From Rhodopirellula baltica (GTDB taxonomy: Bacteria > Planctomycetota > Planctomycetia > Pirellulales > Pirellulaceae): a stretch of 64,000 bases of DNA. The translations under genes were made by a program, and so were the position numbers. Below, piece by piece: positions 36,488-45,811 of the stretch. Position 1 is the stretch's first letter; each line of letters begins with the position of its first letter. The notes under the pieces are model-generated. The model was not told the DNA's origin. It did no database searches and saw only the letters and a program-made list of their open reading frames with translations. The stretch is from assembly GCA_002901265.1 (NCBI GenBank), contig PPHI01000006.1, positions 124,001 through 188,000 on the forward strand, in the 5' to 3' direction.

Positions 36488-37549
36488 TCACTCGGCAACA
36501 TGGCAAGCAACCTGGTGCTCGAGTTGGGCTTTACTCAGTTGAGGTTCATCGACTTCACACTGAATCTGACGAAGCGGACAACGCGGATAAAATCTGCAAC
36601 CGGTCAAGCCATTTCCAGACACTGGTGCTTCACCGTTGATTGGCTGTAAGGTTCTCTTTTCATCGAGTCGCGGGACACAACCGAGCAGGCCGCGTGTGTA
36701 GGGATGTCGAGAATGCCGCAGCACTTGATCGGCACTTCCGATTTCGACTAGACGTCCTAAGTACATTACCGCGACCGAATCAACCATGCTTGCGATCGCC
36801 GCCAAATCGTGTGTCACTAAACAAACGGCTGCACCGTCATCTGCCAAGCGACGAATCGTCTCGAGCACTTGGTGCCGAGATGTCGGATCGAGCGAAGCGG
36901 TCGGTTCATCCAACAACAACACCGATGGCTCATTGACAATCGCTTGGGCAATCAGCACCCGTTGGCACTGCCCCCCTGACAATCGTCCGGGCCGGCGGTC
37001 CGCATCAGACCTCAAAAAGTCGTCAGACAGTCCTGCTCGCCGCAATGCGTCGTCCGTTCGTTGCGTTATAGCACTGCGTTGATGCTTGCGGTCTCGCTTG
37101 CGTTTCGCCCCTTCCCGAACGGTTTGACGCGCCGACATCAATGGATTCAGTCCTGAGCGGACGTCTTGAGGCACGTAGCCGATTCGCAGGCCCAGGTAGG
37201 CGGCCCGCTGACGATTGTTGAGCTGTAACAAATCGACAGGTTGTTCTTCAGGATCAATCAGAATTCGTCCCGAAGCAACCGACAACGAGGCAGGTAAAAG
37301 CCCCAGGATGCTGTTGATCAAGGTCGTCTTTCCACATCCCGTTTCACCGACCAGGCCCAATACCTTACCCGCTCGCAGCGACAAGTTAACTTGCGAAATG
37401 ACCTCATAACCACGCGCACCGCTCGCGGCAGTATTCTGCTGACCGGAGAGAGGATCGTTCGATTCGCGTTCGTCCGCGTTTTGTCTGCCAAAGTCATACT
37501 GACCTTGTCCGTACACCGACAGTCCCTCGATCCGTAGTGCATCGCTCAT
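36488..37549 (-). CDS. Peptide-type ABC transporter ATP-binding protein (OppD/DppD-like)
   Basis: 353 residues from ATG 37549 (MSDALRIEGLSVYG). Its ATGA overlaps the permease stop and GGAGGAG lies upstream. Walker A is GETGCGKTT, the signature LSGGQCQRVLIAQAI, and Walker B VLLLDEPTASLDP. The C-terminal oligopeptide-type extension with GCRFYPRCPLRQIQC (paired Cys) is typical of OppD/DppD and may carry the family's iron-sulfur cysteines. Confidence 0.92.
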   Translation of the reverse strand: MSDALRIEGLSVYGQGQYDFGRQNADERESNDPLSGQQNTAASGARGYEVISQVNLSLRAGKVLGLVGETGCGKTTLINSILGLLPASLSVASGRILIDPEEQPVDLLQLNNRQRAAYLGLRIGYVPQDVRSGLNPLMSARQTVREGAKRKRDRKHQRSAITQRTDDALRRAGLSDDFLRSDADRRPGRLSGGQCQRVLIAQAIVNEPSVLLLDEPTASLDPTSRHQVLETIRRLADDGAAVCLVTHDLAAIASMVDSVAVMYLGRLVEIGSADQVLRHSRHPYTRGLLGCVPRLDEKRTLQPINGEAPVSGNGLTGCRFYPRCPLRQIQCEVDEPQLSKAQLEHQVACHVAE

Positions 37550-38421
37550 ACGGACTCCTCCGCGAATCCGCGTACGTTCAATAGCTTCAAGATGATTTGC
37601 GGAATCAACGCCACCCATAAGATCACCGCGATGGTGACAACCAATTGAAACTGGGCGATCCCGTTGAAAATGCTGCCGAAGCTTTTCGCCAACGCTCGTC
37701 CAAGCCCTTCGAATTCGCGGTATTCAATTCCCAAATAGGCCAGCCCGACTTCGACAGCGACGAACATTGGCAGCACTGAAGCGACGATCCAAGCGATGTC
37801 CTCCAAGAGGTGTGGAAACACGTCCCGCCGAAACGTGTACCACCAACTCGCGCCAAAAGCTTGCGAAGCCGCAACAAACCTCGTTTGATTGACGCTTCGA
37901 ACACGTTCGGCAATTAAACGTGCGCCGGTCGGAATCGCGAACAGCACCAGGACCGCCATCATGCTTGTGTTGACCATCCACGCCGGCGAAGTTCGTGACC
38001 AACTGGTCGCGATCGTGATCAAAACCGCGACTTGAGGCACGGCCATCACACCGAGATTTCCCGACGCGAGAATCGCGCCCAGCAATTTAGACTGAGTCGA
38101 ACCTTGAAGCGTGCCAACCGCCAACACGCCAAACAACACCGCCGCGGTTCCGAAAAACGCAACCCGAGTCGTGGCGCTGATCGCACGGCCAAGCACTGCC
38201 GCATACGATCGCCCTAAATAATCAGTTCCCAACACACATTCGTGCTGTACGGTCCGGTCATACCAAGACGGTGGTGCAAAGCTATTGGCTTCGCGCTTCG
38301 GCTGAGCGGTGAACGATGAGGGAACGACTACAACCAGGCCGGTGATCAACAACAACGCCCACACTGTATATCGCCCACACCTTTGTCGAACACTACCAGT
38401 TGGCATGGCTTTGTGCCCCAT
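37546..38421 (-). CDS. Peptide-type ABC transporter permease (OppC/DppC-like)
   Basis: About 291 residues. A start at ATG 38406 (MPTGSVRQRCGRY) is equally possible. It has an N-terminal TM, a GTDYLGRSY segment typical of DppC ('GTD.lGRD'), then five or more TM spans and the cytosolic EAA-like loop ASQAFGASWWYTFRRDVFPHLL that docks to the ATPases. The start overlaps the end of the upstream permease. Confidence 0.88.
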   Translation of the reverse strand: MGHKAMPTGSVRQRCGRYTVWALLLITGLVVVVPSSFTAQPKREANSFAPPSWYDRTVQHECVLGTDYLGRSYAAVLGRAISATTRVAFFGTAAVLFGVLAVGTLQGSTQSKLLGAILASGNLGVMAVPQVAVLITIATSWSRTSPAWMVNTSMMAVLVLFAIPTGARLIAERVRSVNQTRFVAASQAFGASWWYTFRRDVFPHLLEDIAWIVASVLPMFVAVEVGLAYLGIEYREFEGLGRALAKSFGSIFNGIAQFQLVVTIAVILWVALIPQIILKLLNVRGFAEESV

Positions 38422-39295
38422 CTGGATCCAGATAAACAGTGATGCCTTCCGCGATCAACACACCTGCTGCCAACACCAAAAAATACAGCAGCGTTGCGAA
38501 AGCAGCCATCTCAGCCTGTCCGTGTGTCGCAGCCGCAATGAATGCTTCCGCGACACCACCCAAACGAAACACACCTTCGACAAAGGCCGAGCCGACGACC
38601 AATCCCGCAAGACTGAATACCGCCTGCGTGAGGACGCCGGACGACACCAGGACGTTGGGAAGAACATGGCGTCGCCAAACCGTGACCGATGAAATACCAC
38701 GTGCTCGCGCAACACGCACGTACTCCTGTTGCAGCACTCGCTGAATCCCATTGAGCCACAGCGCCGTGGTGCTTGGCACCATCAACACAACCAAGCTGGC
38801 AATCCCAACGCCCGTTCGAAGTTGGCGACTTGGGTGTGGATCAAACTGAATCATCACCAGATAAAACAGAATCACGACAACCAGCGAGGGAACCGCATGG
38901 GCGATCGGATAGAGTCTCTGTTGATGAAACTGGGCCCAGGGCCGCCAGCGAGTCGTCAGCCCGACAGCTAGCCCCAATCCGCATGTCCACCCGAGCAGCC
39001 AGCTCGACATTCCTATCGTCGCCGTGATCGGCAATCGACTCGCGACGATGTTCTTTACCGGCCCTGTACGCGATTGGCCAAAATCACTGAAGCGTGAACT
39101 GACAACGGTCTTGATCCAACGTGCATAACGCTCGCTGAAGGCTTCCGGTGGCGGCGGCTTCACATCACTCATTTGCAACCGCTCTTCGGCAAGTTCGTCG
39201 GTTCTGCTGACGATATAAAACGCAAACGTAACACTCAGCGTCCCAAACGAAATCAGAATCAACAACGTGGTCGCCAATCGCTTCACCCCTCTCAT
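38393..39295 (-). CDS. Peptide-type ABC transporter permease (OppB/DppB-like)
   Basis: 300 residues with about six TM spans. The conserved EAA loop reads EYVRVARARGISSVTVWRRHVLPNVL. Upstream is a FGQSRTGPVKNIVASRLPITATIG segment, close to the DppB 'G.S......V...i..rlp.Tl.L' pattern. The ATG overlaps the TGA of the solute-binding protein gene (ATGA), so translation is coupled. Confidence 0.88.
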   Translation of the reverse strand: MRGVKRLATTLLILISFGTLSVTFAFYIVSRTDELAEERLQMSDVKPPPPEAFSERYARWIKTVVSSRFSDFGQSRTGPVKNIVASRLPITATIGMSSWLLGWTCGLGLAVGLTTRWRPWAQFHQQRLYPIAHAVPSLVVVILFYLVMIQFDPHPSRQLRTGVGIASLVVLMVPSTTALWLNGIQRVLQQEYVRVARARGISSVTVWRRHVLPNVLVSSGVLTQAVFSLAGLVVGSAFVEGVFRLGGVAEAFIAAATHGQAEMAAFATLLYFLVLAAGVLIAEGITVYLDPDGAQSHANW

Positions 39296-41109
39296 GGCTC
39301 GTCCTTCTCATCGGACGTTGCAGGTGCGACCAGATGTCGGATGCGAATATTCTCGATCACCGTCCGTTCGAAAATCGGGTCGTCCGCTCGGGCCGTCAAC
39401 GCCATGCCGTTGATTTCATAGTCGCGGCGCACGGCGACCAGTTTGCGATCGTTGACCAAATGGAATGCTGGCTGCGCCGAAGACCACACCTTTTGCAATT
39501 CCAACATCGCTTCATCACGTTCCGATGGATCCGGTGAAGTCGCGTAAACTTGAAACAATTCGTCGACCTTCTTTTCCCAGTCCGTCGCGGGTGATTCTTG
39601 ATAGGGATTCACAAAATGCATCGGACCTGAACTTTCAAAGAAGTGCTTCAGTGTCGTCGCGTTGGGAGCCCCGCCAAGCAGCATGACGGCCGCTTCGTAG
39701 TCGTACGTCTTGTCCAAGCGGATCGCGATTTCGCCAAATCGTTCTTCGACGACCTTCACACGGATTCCGATTTGCTCAAGCTGCGACTTCAATTCCTCAG
39801 CCGTCTTCCGTCGCCGATCCTCCTCATCGATGGAGGTGCGAATTTCGATTTCCAACGGAATCCGTCCACCAGATTCCTCGTAGGTCAGCCAACGTTTTCC
39901 GTCGGCATCCGGTTCGCCCGGAACGACATCCAGCTTTGCCAGTTCACGTAATGCCGCATCCCGATCAAACGCGGGTGTGACGTCTTCGAGCACTTCACTT
40001 GGAGCAACCCAACCATAGACCGGCGATGCCGGACCATATAGCGGTTCGGCATATCCTTCGTACACGCTGCGAATGATCGCGTGCCGGTCGATCGCATGTG
40101 CGATCGCACGTCGAAAGGCCACATTTTGAAAGAGCTTCAATCGCTCTGGGTAGGTTTCTGCCCATGGAACACGTGGGTTCTGATTGACCCAGAAAAAAGT
40201 ACACCAACCGCTAACACCCAAATCCAGGATTTCGAAATCCGTGTTCTGGGAAAGCTGCTTTGATTCCAGCGGACCGACCAAGCGATACACGTTTCGGTCG
40301 TCATGCAAGAAATCAATATTCGATGTCGTTCCATCCGTTCGCTTCGTCAGCGTGATTCTCGGCAGATGCGGTCTCGGCGCAAGATCATCACCCCGATTCC
40401 AAAAATGATCGTTTCGCGACAACCGGATTTCCTGCGTGTCTTGTGACTCCACAAAGTAAGGACCAAACCCTTTGACAAATTGTGGCTCGGGTTCTGGAAC
40501 ACCGACCGCCTGACGCAGTGACTGAGGTGTTTGACAAACCTCTTTGAACACTTCGCGAGGGACAATCGTGACACCAGATACCGACCAATCAAACGTGTGA
40601 AACGGTTGTGACAGTCCGAATTGAACCGTCATCGGATCAATCGCAGTCACCTTAACGGGCTCACCACCGACAATCAAATTCGTACGCTGTTTGCAGTCGA
40701 ACCGCGTATCGAGATGCAAATTAAAAGAAAACACCACGTCGTCGGCGTGCAGCTTCGTTCCGTCAGGCGTTGCCGCATCTCGTAAATGAAAGGTCCACGT
40801 CAATCCGTCCGCCGACACCTCGTGCGTCTTCGCCAACCCCGCGACCAAGCGATCTTTGACTGGATCGTACTGCAACAAGCTGTCGTGAATGATCGAAATC
40901 AGACGCCGCTCATAGGACTTATTGGTTTCGACAAAGTTGAAACCGCTCGGCGCGAGATAGATTCGATGAAGGTTGTCGACTTCTTCCCAAACGCGTTGTT
41001 CGCTGGATGCCGGACGTGCCATCCACCTTCCCGCGACCACGCCAATCGCCAAACAAAGCAGACCCGCGAAAATCACTCGCCCCGGACCGCTATTCTGTTG
41101 CTGAATCAT
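39292..41109 (-). CDS. Extracellular solute-binding protein family 5 (peptide/nickel type)
   Basis: 605 residues. The N-terminal hydrophobic segment (VIFAGLLCLAIGVVAGRWMA) acts as a membrane anchor or signal. The SBP_bac_5 pattern includes LLQYDPVKDRLVAGLAKTHEVSADGLTWTFHLR (parts), KLHADDVVFSF, and FRRAIAHAIDRHAII. These proteins capture peptides, nickel chelates or other small ligands. The ATG overlaps the TGA of the deiodinase-like gene. The ligand is unknown. Confidence 0.9.
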   Translation of the reverse strand: MIQQQNSGPGRVIFAGLLCLAIGVVAGRWMARPASSEQRVWEEVDNLHRIYLAPSGFNFVETNKSYERRLISIIHDSLLQYDPVKDRLVAGLAKTHEVSADGLTWTFHLRDAATPDGTKLHADDVVFSFNLHLDTRFDCKQRTNLIVGGEPVKVTAIDPMTVQFGLSQPFHTFDWSVSGVTIVPREVFKEVCQTPQSLRQAVGVPEPEPQFVKGFGPYFVESQDTQEIRLSRNDHFWNRGDDLAPRPHLPRITLTKRTDGTTSNIDFLHDDRNVYRLVGPLESKQLSQNTDFEILDLGVSGWCTFFWVNQNPRVPWAETYPERLKLFQNVAFRRAIAHAIDRHAIIRSVYEGYAEPLYGPASPVYGWVAPSEVLEDVTPAFDRDAALRELAKLDVVPGEPDADGKRWLTYEESGGRIPLEIEIRTSIDEEDRRRKTAEELKSQLEQIGIRVKVVEERFGEIAIRLDKTYDYEAAVMLLGGAPNATTLKHFFESSGPMHFVNPYQESPATDWEKKVDELFQVYATSPDPSERDEAMLELQKVWSSAQPAFHLVNDRKLVAVRRDYEINGMALTARADDPIFERTVIENIRIRHLVAPATSDEKDEP

Positions 41110-42299
41110 TTGCCCGCCCCACTTGTTTGCGTCGACGTGTACTGCTCAAGCAATGCCATCACGAGTGCTTGGGCCATCTGGCCGGTCTTGAATCCGAACG
41201 GACCACGTCCGCTTTTAAAGGCGACTTTGCCGTCACGGTCAATGACATACATCCGATCGGGCATCCCACTGTATGCGTGACCGGTGGGGTCATCGATCTC
41301 GTCGACCAACATTGGCATCGACGCATTGAGTAATTTCCGACAACGACAGGCGTGCTCGACGCGCTGGTCATACGTCTGTGGTTGCGTCACTTCAATGCCA
41401 ACAGCATCGTTGGATCCCATTCGCCAGCCATCGACGGGATGAGCCTCACGAACGTAGACACCTACAAACTTGGCTTGCGAATCGAACTGCTTTGCGATCG
41501 CATCTGCCACGGTAAACATCGAACGAAACGGCCCACAGGTAAAGTTGCCAAACACCAGCACGACGGGGAGACTGCCAATCATCTCTGACAACCGAATCGT
41601 TTGACCGCCGTCATGTGTTTGCAGACAAAAATCTGGTGCTGTGTCGCCGACCTTTGGACCTTCAAACGGTGACCCTAATTCTGCCGCCAACAATCCATCG
41701 ATCAGCATCTCTCGCGTTGGCATATCGGTGGGCATGGCCATCGCGGGCGAATTACCGAGCACGGAATCACGAAACGCTTCGAATCCAAACGATTCATCGC
41801 CTCCGGTCATTCGGTCAAAGAACGCAAGCCAGGCTTCGCGTGTGACTTTGCCAGAACCGGACTTGTCAATTCGCCGAAACAGTCGGTTCGCCTGATAAGT
41901 CTGTTGAACCCATAAACTGCTATCGGACCAATCCAAATCTTCGGCGGTGACCTTTCCGTCCCGATCGCGATCCAGAATCTCGAACCAGGACTCATCTCCT
42001 TGAAACGCAGCACGCTCAATCGCATCAGATTCTGAAAGACCGTGCAACGATGCCAACCACTGCCAAGAATAGCGTGATTCCTCTGGGCCAAACCAGCCGC
42101 CGTTTGGCCCCATTTGTGAACCACGCAAGATGGCAAGTGCCATCCGCACGATTTCGGGCATACGTTGATTTTCATAAGCCGATTCGATCTGCTCGGGCGA
42201 GCATTCCAGCAGCTTCGCGATATCACCAACCGTATTGATTGGCGGTATCCCAAGTGGGGTTAAATCGACTGCAGAGATCGGGGAAACGATTGATGACAT
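41106..42299 (-). CDS. EF-hand protein with iodothyronine deiodinase-like thioredoxin domain
   Basis: 397 residues. Two EF-hands lie at about 110-160 (DRDRDGKVTAEDL and DKSGSGKVTREAW). The C-terminal half (about 215-385) follows the deiodinase pattern: KVGDTAPDF, LPVVLVFGNFTCGPFRSMF (Cys in the selenocysteine position of 'GSCT-U-PPF'), YVREAHPVDGWRM, QTYDQRVEHACRCRKLL, PMLVDEID, MPDRMYVIDRDGKVAF. Family: thioredoxin-fold redox enzymes. Vertebrate members remove iodine from thyroid hormones, while bacterial roles are unknown. No signal peptide is obvious. It is the first gene of a six-gene ABC operon with 4-nt overlaps. Confidence 0.8.
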   Translation of the reverse strand: MSSIVSPISAVDLTPLGIPPINTVGDIAKLLECSPEQIESAYENQRMPEIVRMALAILRGSQMGPNGGWFGPEESRYSWQWLASLHGLSESDAIERAAFQGDESWFEILDRDRDGKVTAEDLDWSDSSLWVQQTYQANRLFRRIDKSGSGKVTREAWLAFFDRMTGGDESFGFEAFRDSVLGNSPAMAMPTDMPTREMLIDGLLAAELGSPFEGPKVGDTAPDFCLQTHDGGQTIRLSEMIGSLPVVLVFGNFTCGPFRSMFTVADAIAKQFDSQAKFVGVYVREAHPVDGWRMGSNDAVGIEVTQPQTYDQRVEHACRCRKLLNASMPMLVDEIDDPTGHAYSGMPDRMYVIDRDGKVAFKSGRGPFGFKTGQMAQALVMALLEQYTSTQTSGAGK

Positions 42300-42721
42300 G
42301 AGCGGTTTATTCGGGAAAAATCGAGGTCAGATTGGCTGGGGATGGATGGCAGGCTGTTAATTTTTGTGTGTCGCCTTTCGCTCCCCGGAGGCAGCGTTCT
42401 CTACCGCTGTTTTTGCGACGTAGAAGGCGACATTGGGACGGTACAAATTTAAAAATCAACAGGCCGATCGTTCCGGCGCAGCCATTGCCGAGCGGCATGC
42501 AGCGTTACAGCAGCCTGTGTCGCGGCGGAACACAATGAGTTTCGTAACGATGTGGTAAACGCAATCGCCAAATGACGACTAACGTTTCGCAGTACAATCG
42601 CGGAAGCAAAGTAGAAGCAGCACAGTGGACGTTGCCTCCACGGCGCAGCACTTAGCATGCAGCGAATCACAGGGTTACAGAGTGTGGCGCAACAGCATCT
42701 GCGCCATGGAAGAAGACTTGC
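42300..42721. other. Intergenic region with a MITE-like element
   Basis: It holds the 114-bp element at 42352-42465, placed 52 bp upstream of the deiodinase-like operon. The remaining 256 bp show no gene or clear signal. Confidence 0.6.
42352..42465 (+). mobile_element. MITE-like 114-bp element, copy 2
   Basis: The termini GGCTGTTAATTTTT and AAAAATCAACAGGCC are near-perfect inverted repeats. The internal sequence TTCTCTACCGCTGTTTTTG is shared exactly with the copy at 35333 (opposite orientation). No coding capacity. Confidence 0.65.
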
Positions 42722-43120
42722 TTAACCGCGTGGTGGGTGCTCGACCGCGATGGGATAGCCTGCCAATGCCATCGCGTTTTGCCATTCCATCAAACAGCGA
42801 GGCTCGGATTCAGGTGTCGCAAGCGATAAACCGGCGATGACGACGTCGGTCCTGAGCTTCCAAACATCGGTTGTCGCGGGAGCGGGCACCGGTTGTCGAT
42901 CTTGGCTTCGACAAGTTGGCCCGTCACATCGTGGAATTGGTTCGATTGGCGATGCGATGTGAAAATCACCCGCGGGAACTTCGTTTGCTACAGAAGCAGA
43001 ATGATCGACAGCAAGCCAATCACCACAACTTGCGAACGCATTTTGGGTCGACGCCATCGATACCAAACATGCGATCGCAACCGCATAGAGGTACCTTTTC
43101 GATGACGACTCCAAATTCAT
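42722..43120 (-). CDS. Small secreted protein of unknown function
   Basis: 132 residues. A clear signal peptide (LYAVAIACLVSMASTQNAFA) is followed by SCGDWLAVDHS, a PRCDGPTCRSQ segment with two Cys, and a proline-rich stretch. The C-terminal part is mixed. This looks like a planctomycete-type small exported protein. No function is apparent. The frame has coding character, unlike the overlapping plus-strand frames. Confidence 0.6.
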   Translation of the reverse strand: MNLESSSKRYLYAVAIACLVSMASTQNAFASCGDWLAVDHSASVANEVPAGDFHIASPIEPIPRCDGPTCRSQDRQPVPAPATTDVWKLRTDVVIAGLSLATPESEPRCLMEWQNAMALAGYPIAVEHPPRG

Positions 43121-43249
43121 ACTGGCACAAGATCGTGGAACAGAACCGACGGGACTGTGACATTGTCCCTCATTGCCATCCCCCAGTCAACTTAATGCGT
43201 CATCATCCTGCGGAATCATTTCCCGCCCGACAATTCAGCCTTCGTTGAA

Positions 43250-45811
43250 TCACACCTGGAAGACGTTCTGTGATTCCAACGGCAACTGAAAACCGTCCGA
43301 AATCCGAGTCATATAGAGCCCCCGGCACAGCCACCAAAACAGCGACATCCACTGTTTCGGACCATAGTCGTCTTCCAGTTCTCGATAGTCAGCCGCTGTG
43401 ATCTCCCATGGTGCCGAAGTCAGCTTCTTGGCAAAAGCGAACGCCCTTTGCTGGGATGGCGGAAACATCGACCAATCCGTGCCGGACAGCAAACGCGTCC
43501 GCTTTGCGATCGAATCTTGGTCCAATCCGGCAACGTCGAGCAACATCTCGCAATGGCCCATGCAGTAGTTGCACTCGACCGCGCGCGTCTGCACCCAAAA
43601 CAAACTCTCCTCCAAAATTCGCTCCCCGGGGCATTCGTCCCAGTGCGTACGTGTTGTGGTCGTCCAAGCTATCGCCAACTCAGGCGCATACCCATAGTTC
43701 ACCAGACTCCACACGATCCGTGTTGGGTTGGCTTGCATCTCTGCAGGTAACTTTGCTTTGACTTCTTCCCAACTTGGAATCGGCAGTCGTGCCGTACGAC
43801 TACGTTGTTCGTCCAGCCGGCGTTGTAGTTCGTCATAGCTGACCGCTCCCCAAGCCTCATCAACGGTCACCACCGGCACCCCGTCCGGGTCATAATCATC
43901 GTTCCCGTTTTCCTCCGGCATGATCGCTGATTGCCTCAAAGCTCCGGGAACGAACTCGATCTCCAATGGCGGCAACGGACCTGTCTCTTCAACAGGACAG
44001 TTCAGGCCATGCAGTATCCGATCTTGAAAATTTCCATACGCGGCCAACAACACCATCGCCGCGACTTGCTGATCGCCATATTCCGCCCGCAACTCTGAAA
44101 ACAGCGAATCTGGGATCGTCGGTGCTGCCAACGTCAACAAACGCGCAAACTCGAGCGGTCGTTGATCAGATTCGGGCCAACACAACGGATCGCCGACTAG
44201 GATTTCGACTGCTTGTTCACTTGCCCCGGCCGCACGCAGGTCTGACAACGCGACTGCCTTGGAATAATCGCAACGATTCGCATTCGCAATCACCCAGCGT
44301 TGTTTCGCGAGAAGCGTCGCATCGATCGGACTGTTCAGTCGATGAACGGCGTCAAGCGACAGCATCGCAGCCGCAGTTCTTGGTAGCTGCGTTGCGACCG
44401 CCTTGGCCCAGTTGGGCAGTGGCTGCCCTGCCCCTGAAATCGCTTCGGGAAGAAGTCTCCAGGCTTCCTCATCCGATGGCAACTCGACTGTCAAATCATC
44501 AGCAGATCTCGCACTTGGTCGAACTTGGTTCCAATAATCGTAAAACACGTTTTCGTTTTCCAACGTCAATTGAAATCCGTTAGAAATCCGAACCATATAG
44601 TGGTACCGACTGGTCTGCATACAGATCGCCAATGCGAGCTTGTGCCCAAACTGACGTCGCAATTCCTTTGTGTCGCTTTTATCAACAAGCCACGGTGTAT
44701 CGGAAAGCTTGCGTCCGAACGCAAACGCATGTTGATATTGCGGCGAAAATGATGACCAGTCCTCGGCTAACCGGCGACTGTGCTCGGCAATCTGCCCACT
44801 ATCCATTCCGGCAACTTCCCAGTTCATCTCACAATGCCCCATGCAGTAGGGACAGTTCACCGAACGGGTGACGATCCAGAACAAGCTTCCGCCCAGAATC
44901 CGGTCGTAGTGCGGCCGAGTCTCGGCCCCCGATGTCCGCATGTAAATTTCGAATGGCACCGCCAGTTCGGGCGCATAGCCGAACACGATTCGATACCAAA
45001 CAATCTCACTCGGTCGCGGCATCAACCCTTCGGGAAGCTGACTCGCACAAGTCTCCCAATCTGGAATCGGTAGACGTGTCGGACGTTCTCTTTGCTGTTG
45101 CAGGCGATCTTGCAAAACCTCATAGCCGACTCCCAACCAGTCCGCACCGACCTCGACCGGTTCGACTTCCAAGCCTCGATCATCGACATCGCTTGCACCA
45201 TCCAACGACGTTGGCGAATGAACTTGCAAACTTTCCGAATCGAACCTGACCTCGACAGGTTTCAAAGGAGCAGGCTCCACCCGATCCGCGATACCCAGGC
45301 AACGCAACATACGATCTTGAAAGTTGGCGTATGCCATCAACAAAACCATTGATGCAGCCTGACGCTCCCCAAAATACCTGACCAATTCACCAAATTGGGC
45401 ATCGCTCGTCCCAGCACTATCAAGACTCATCTGCCTAGCAAACGAAATCGCGGACCGATCACCAACCGCCCAGCCAGTCAGGTCGCCCGAGCGCAATTCC
45501 TCAAGCGTCTGCGGACTGATCCCCGCTTCCAACGCATCATTTTCGGCGACCGTCTTGGCGTAGTGACATTGATTGGCATCTGCCGCCGTCCAACGCATCG
45601 CGGCTCGCAAGACCGGATCCACAGGACTCGCCGTTCGCTGCGCAAAATCAAGCTGCAGGAGAGCTGCAGTACTTTTGGGAAGATCGGTTGCCAACATTCG
45701 TGCCCAAAGTGGCAACGCTTGGGAAACCCTTGAAACCGGCTCAGGCAATAGCTCCCAAGCTTGCTGGTCTGAAACCGTGACAACATCCAGCCCCATCTTT
45801 TGCAACCCCAT
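43250..45811 (-). CDS. Four-domain AhpD-like (carboxymuconolactone decarboxylase superfamily) protein
   Basis: About 853 residues from ATG 45811 (MGLQKMGLDVVTVSD). An ATG at 45892 is an alternative. The protein is an internal duplication of about 420 residues. Each half has a first all-helical domain with ANQCHYAK or ANRCDYSK, followed by a second domain with a redox-type CPYCMGHCEM or CNYCMGHCEM motif (near nt 44850 and 43565). The CxxCxxH arrangement recalls the catalytic Cys pair of AhpD alkylhydroperoxidase. Inference: a peroxide- or thiol-reactive protein, with two domains possibly structural because they have one Cys. Confidence 0.75.
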   Translation of the reverse strand: MGLQKMGLDVVTVSDQQAWELLPEPVSRVSQALPLWARMLATDLPKSTAALLQLDFAQRTASPVDPVLRAAMRWTAADANQCHYAKTVAENDALEAGISPQTLEELRSGDLTGWAVGDRSAISFARQMSLDSAGTSDAQFGELVRYFGERQAASMVLLMAYANFQDRMLRCLGIADRVEPAPLKPVEVRFDSESLQVHSPTSLDGASDVDDRGLEVEPVEVGADWLGVGYEVLQDRLQQQRERPTRLPIPDWETCASQLPEGLMPRPSEIVWYRIVFGYAPELAVPFEIYMRTSGAETRPHYDRILGGSLFWIVTRSVNCPYCMGHCEMNWEVAGMDSGQIAEHSRRLAEDWSSFSPQYQHAFAFGRKLSDTPWLVDKSDTKELRRQFGHKLALAICMQTSRYHYMVRISNGFQLTLENENVFYDYWNQVRPSARSADDLTVELPSDEEAWRLLPEAISGAGQPLPNWAKAVATQLPRTAAAMLSLDAVHRLNSPIDATLLAKQRWVIANANRCDYSKAVALSDLRAAGASEQAVEILVGDPLCWPESDQRPLEFARLLTLAAPTIPDSLFSELRAEYGDQQVAAMVLLAAYGNFQDRILHGLNCPVEETGPLPPLEIEFVPGALRQSAIMPEENGNDDYDPDGVPVVTVDEAWGAVSYDELQRRLDEQRSRTARLPIPSWEEVKAKLPAEMQANPTRIVWSLVNYGYAPELAIAWTTTTRTHWDECPGERILEESLFWVQTRAVECNYCMGHCEMLLDVAGLDQDSIAKRTRLLSGTDWSMFPPSQQRAFAFAKKLTSAPWEITAADYRELEDDYGPKQWMSLFWWLCRGLYMTRISDGFQLPLESQNVFQV

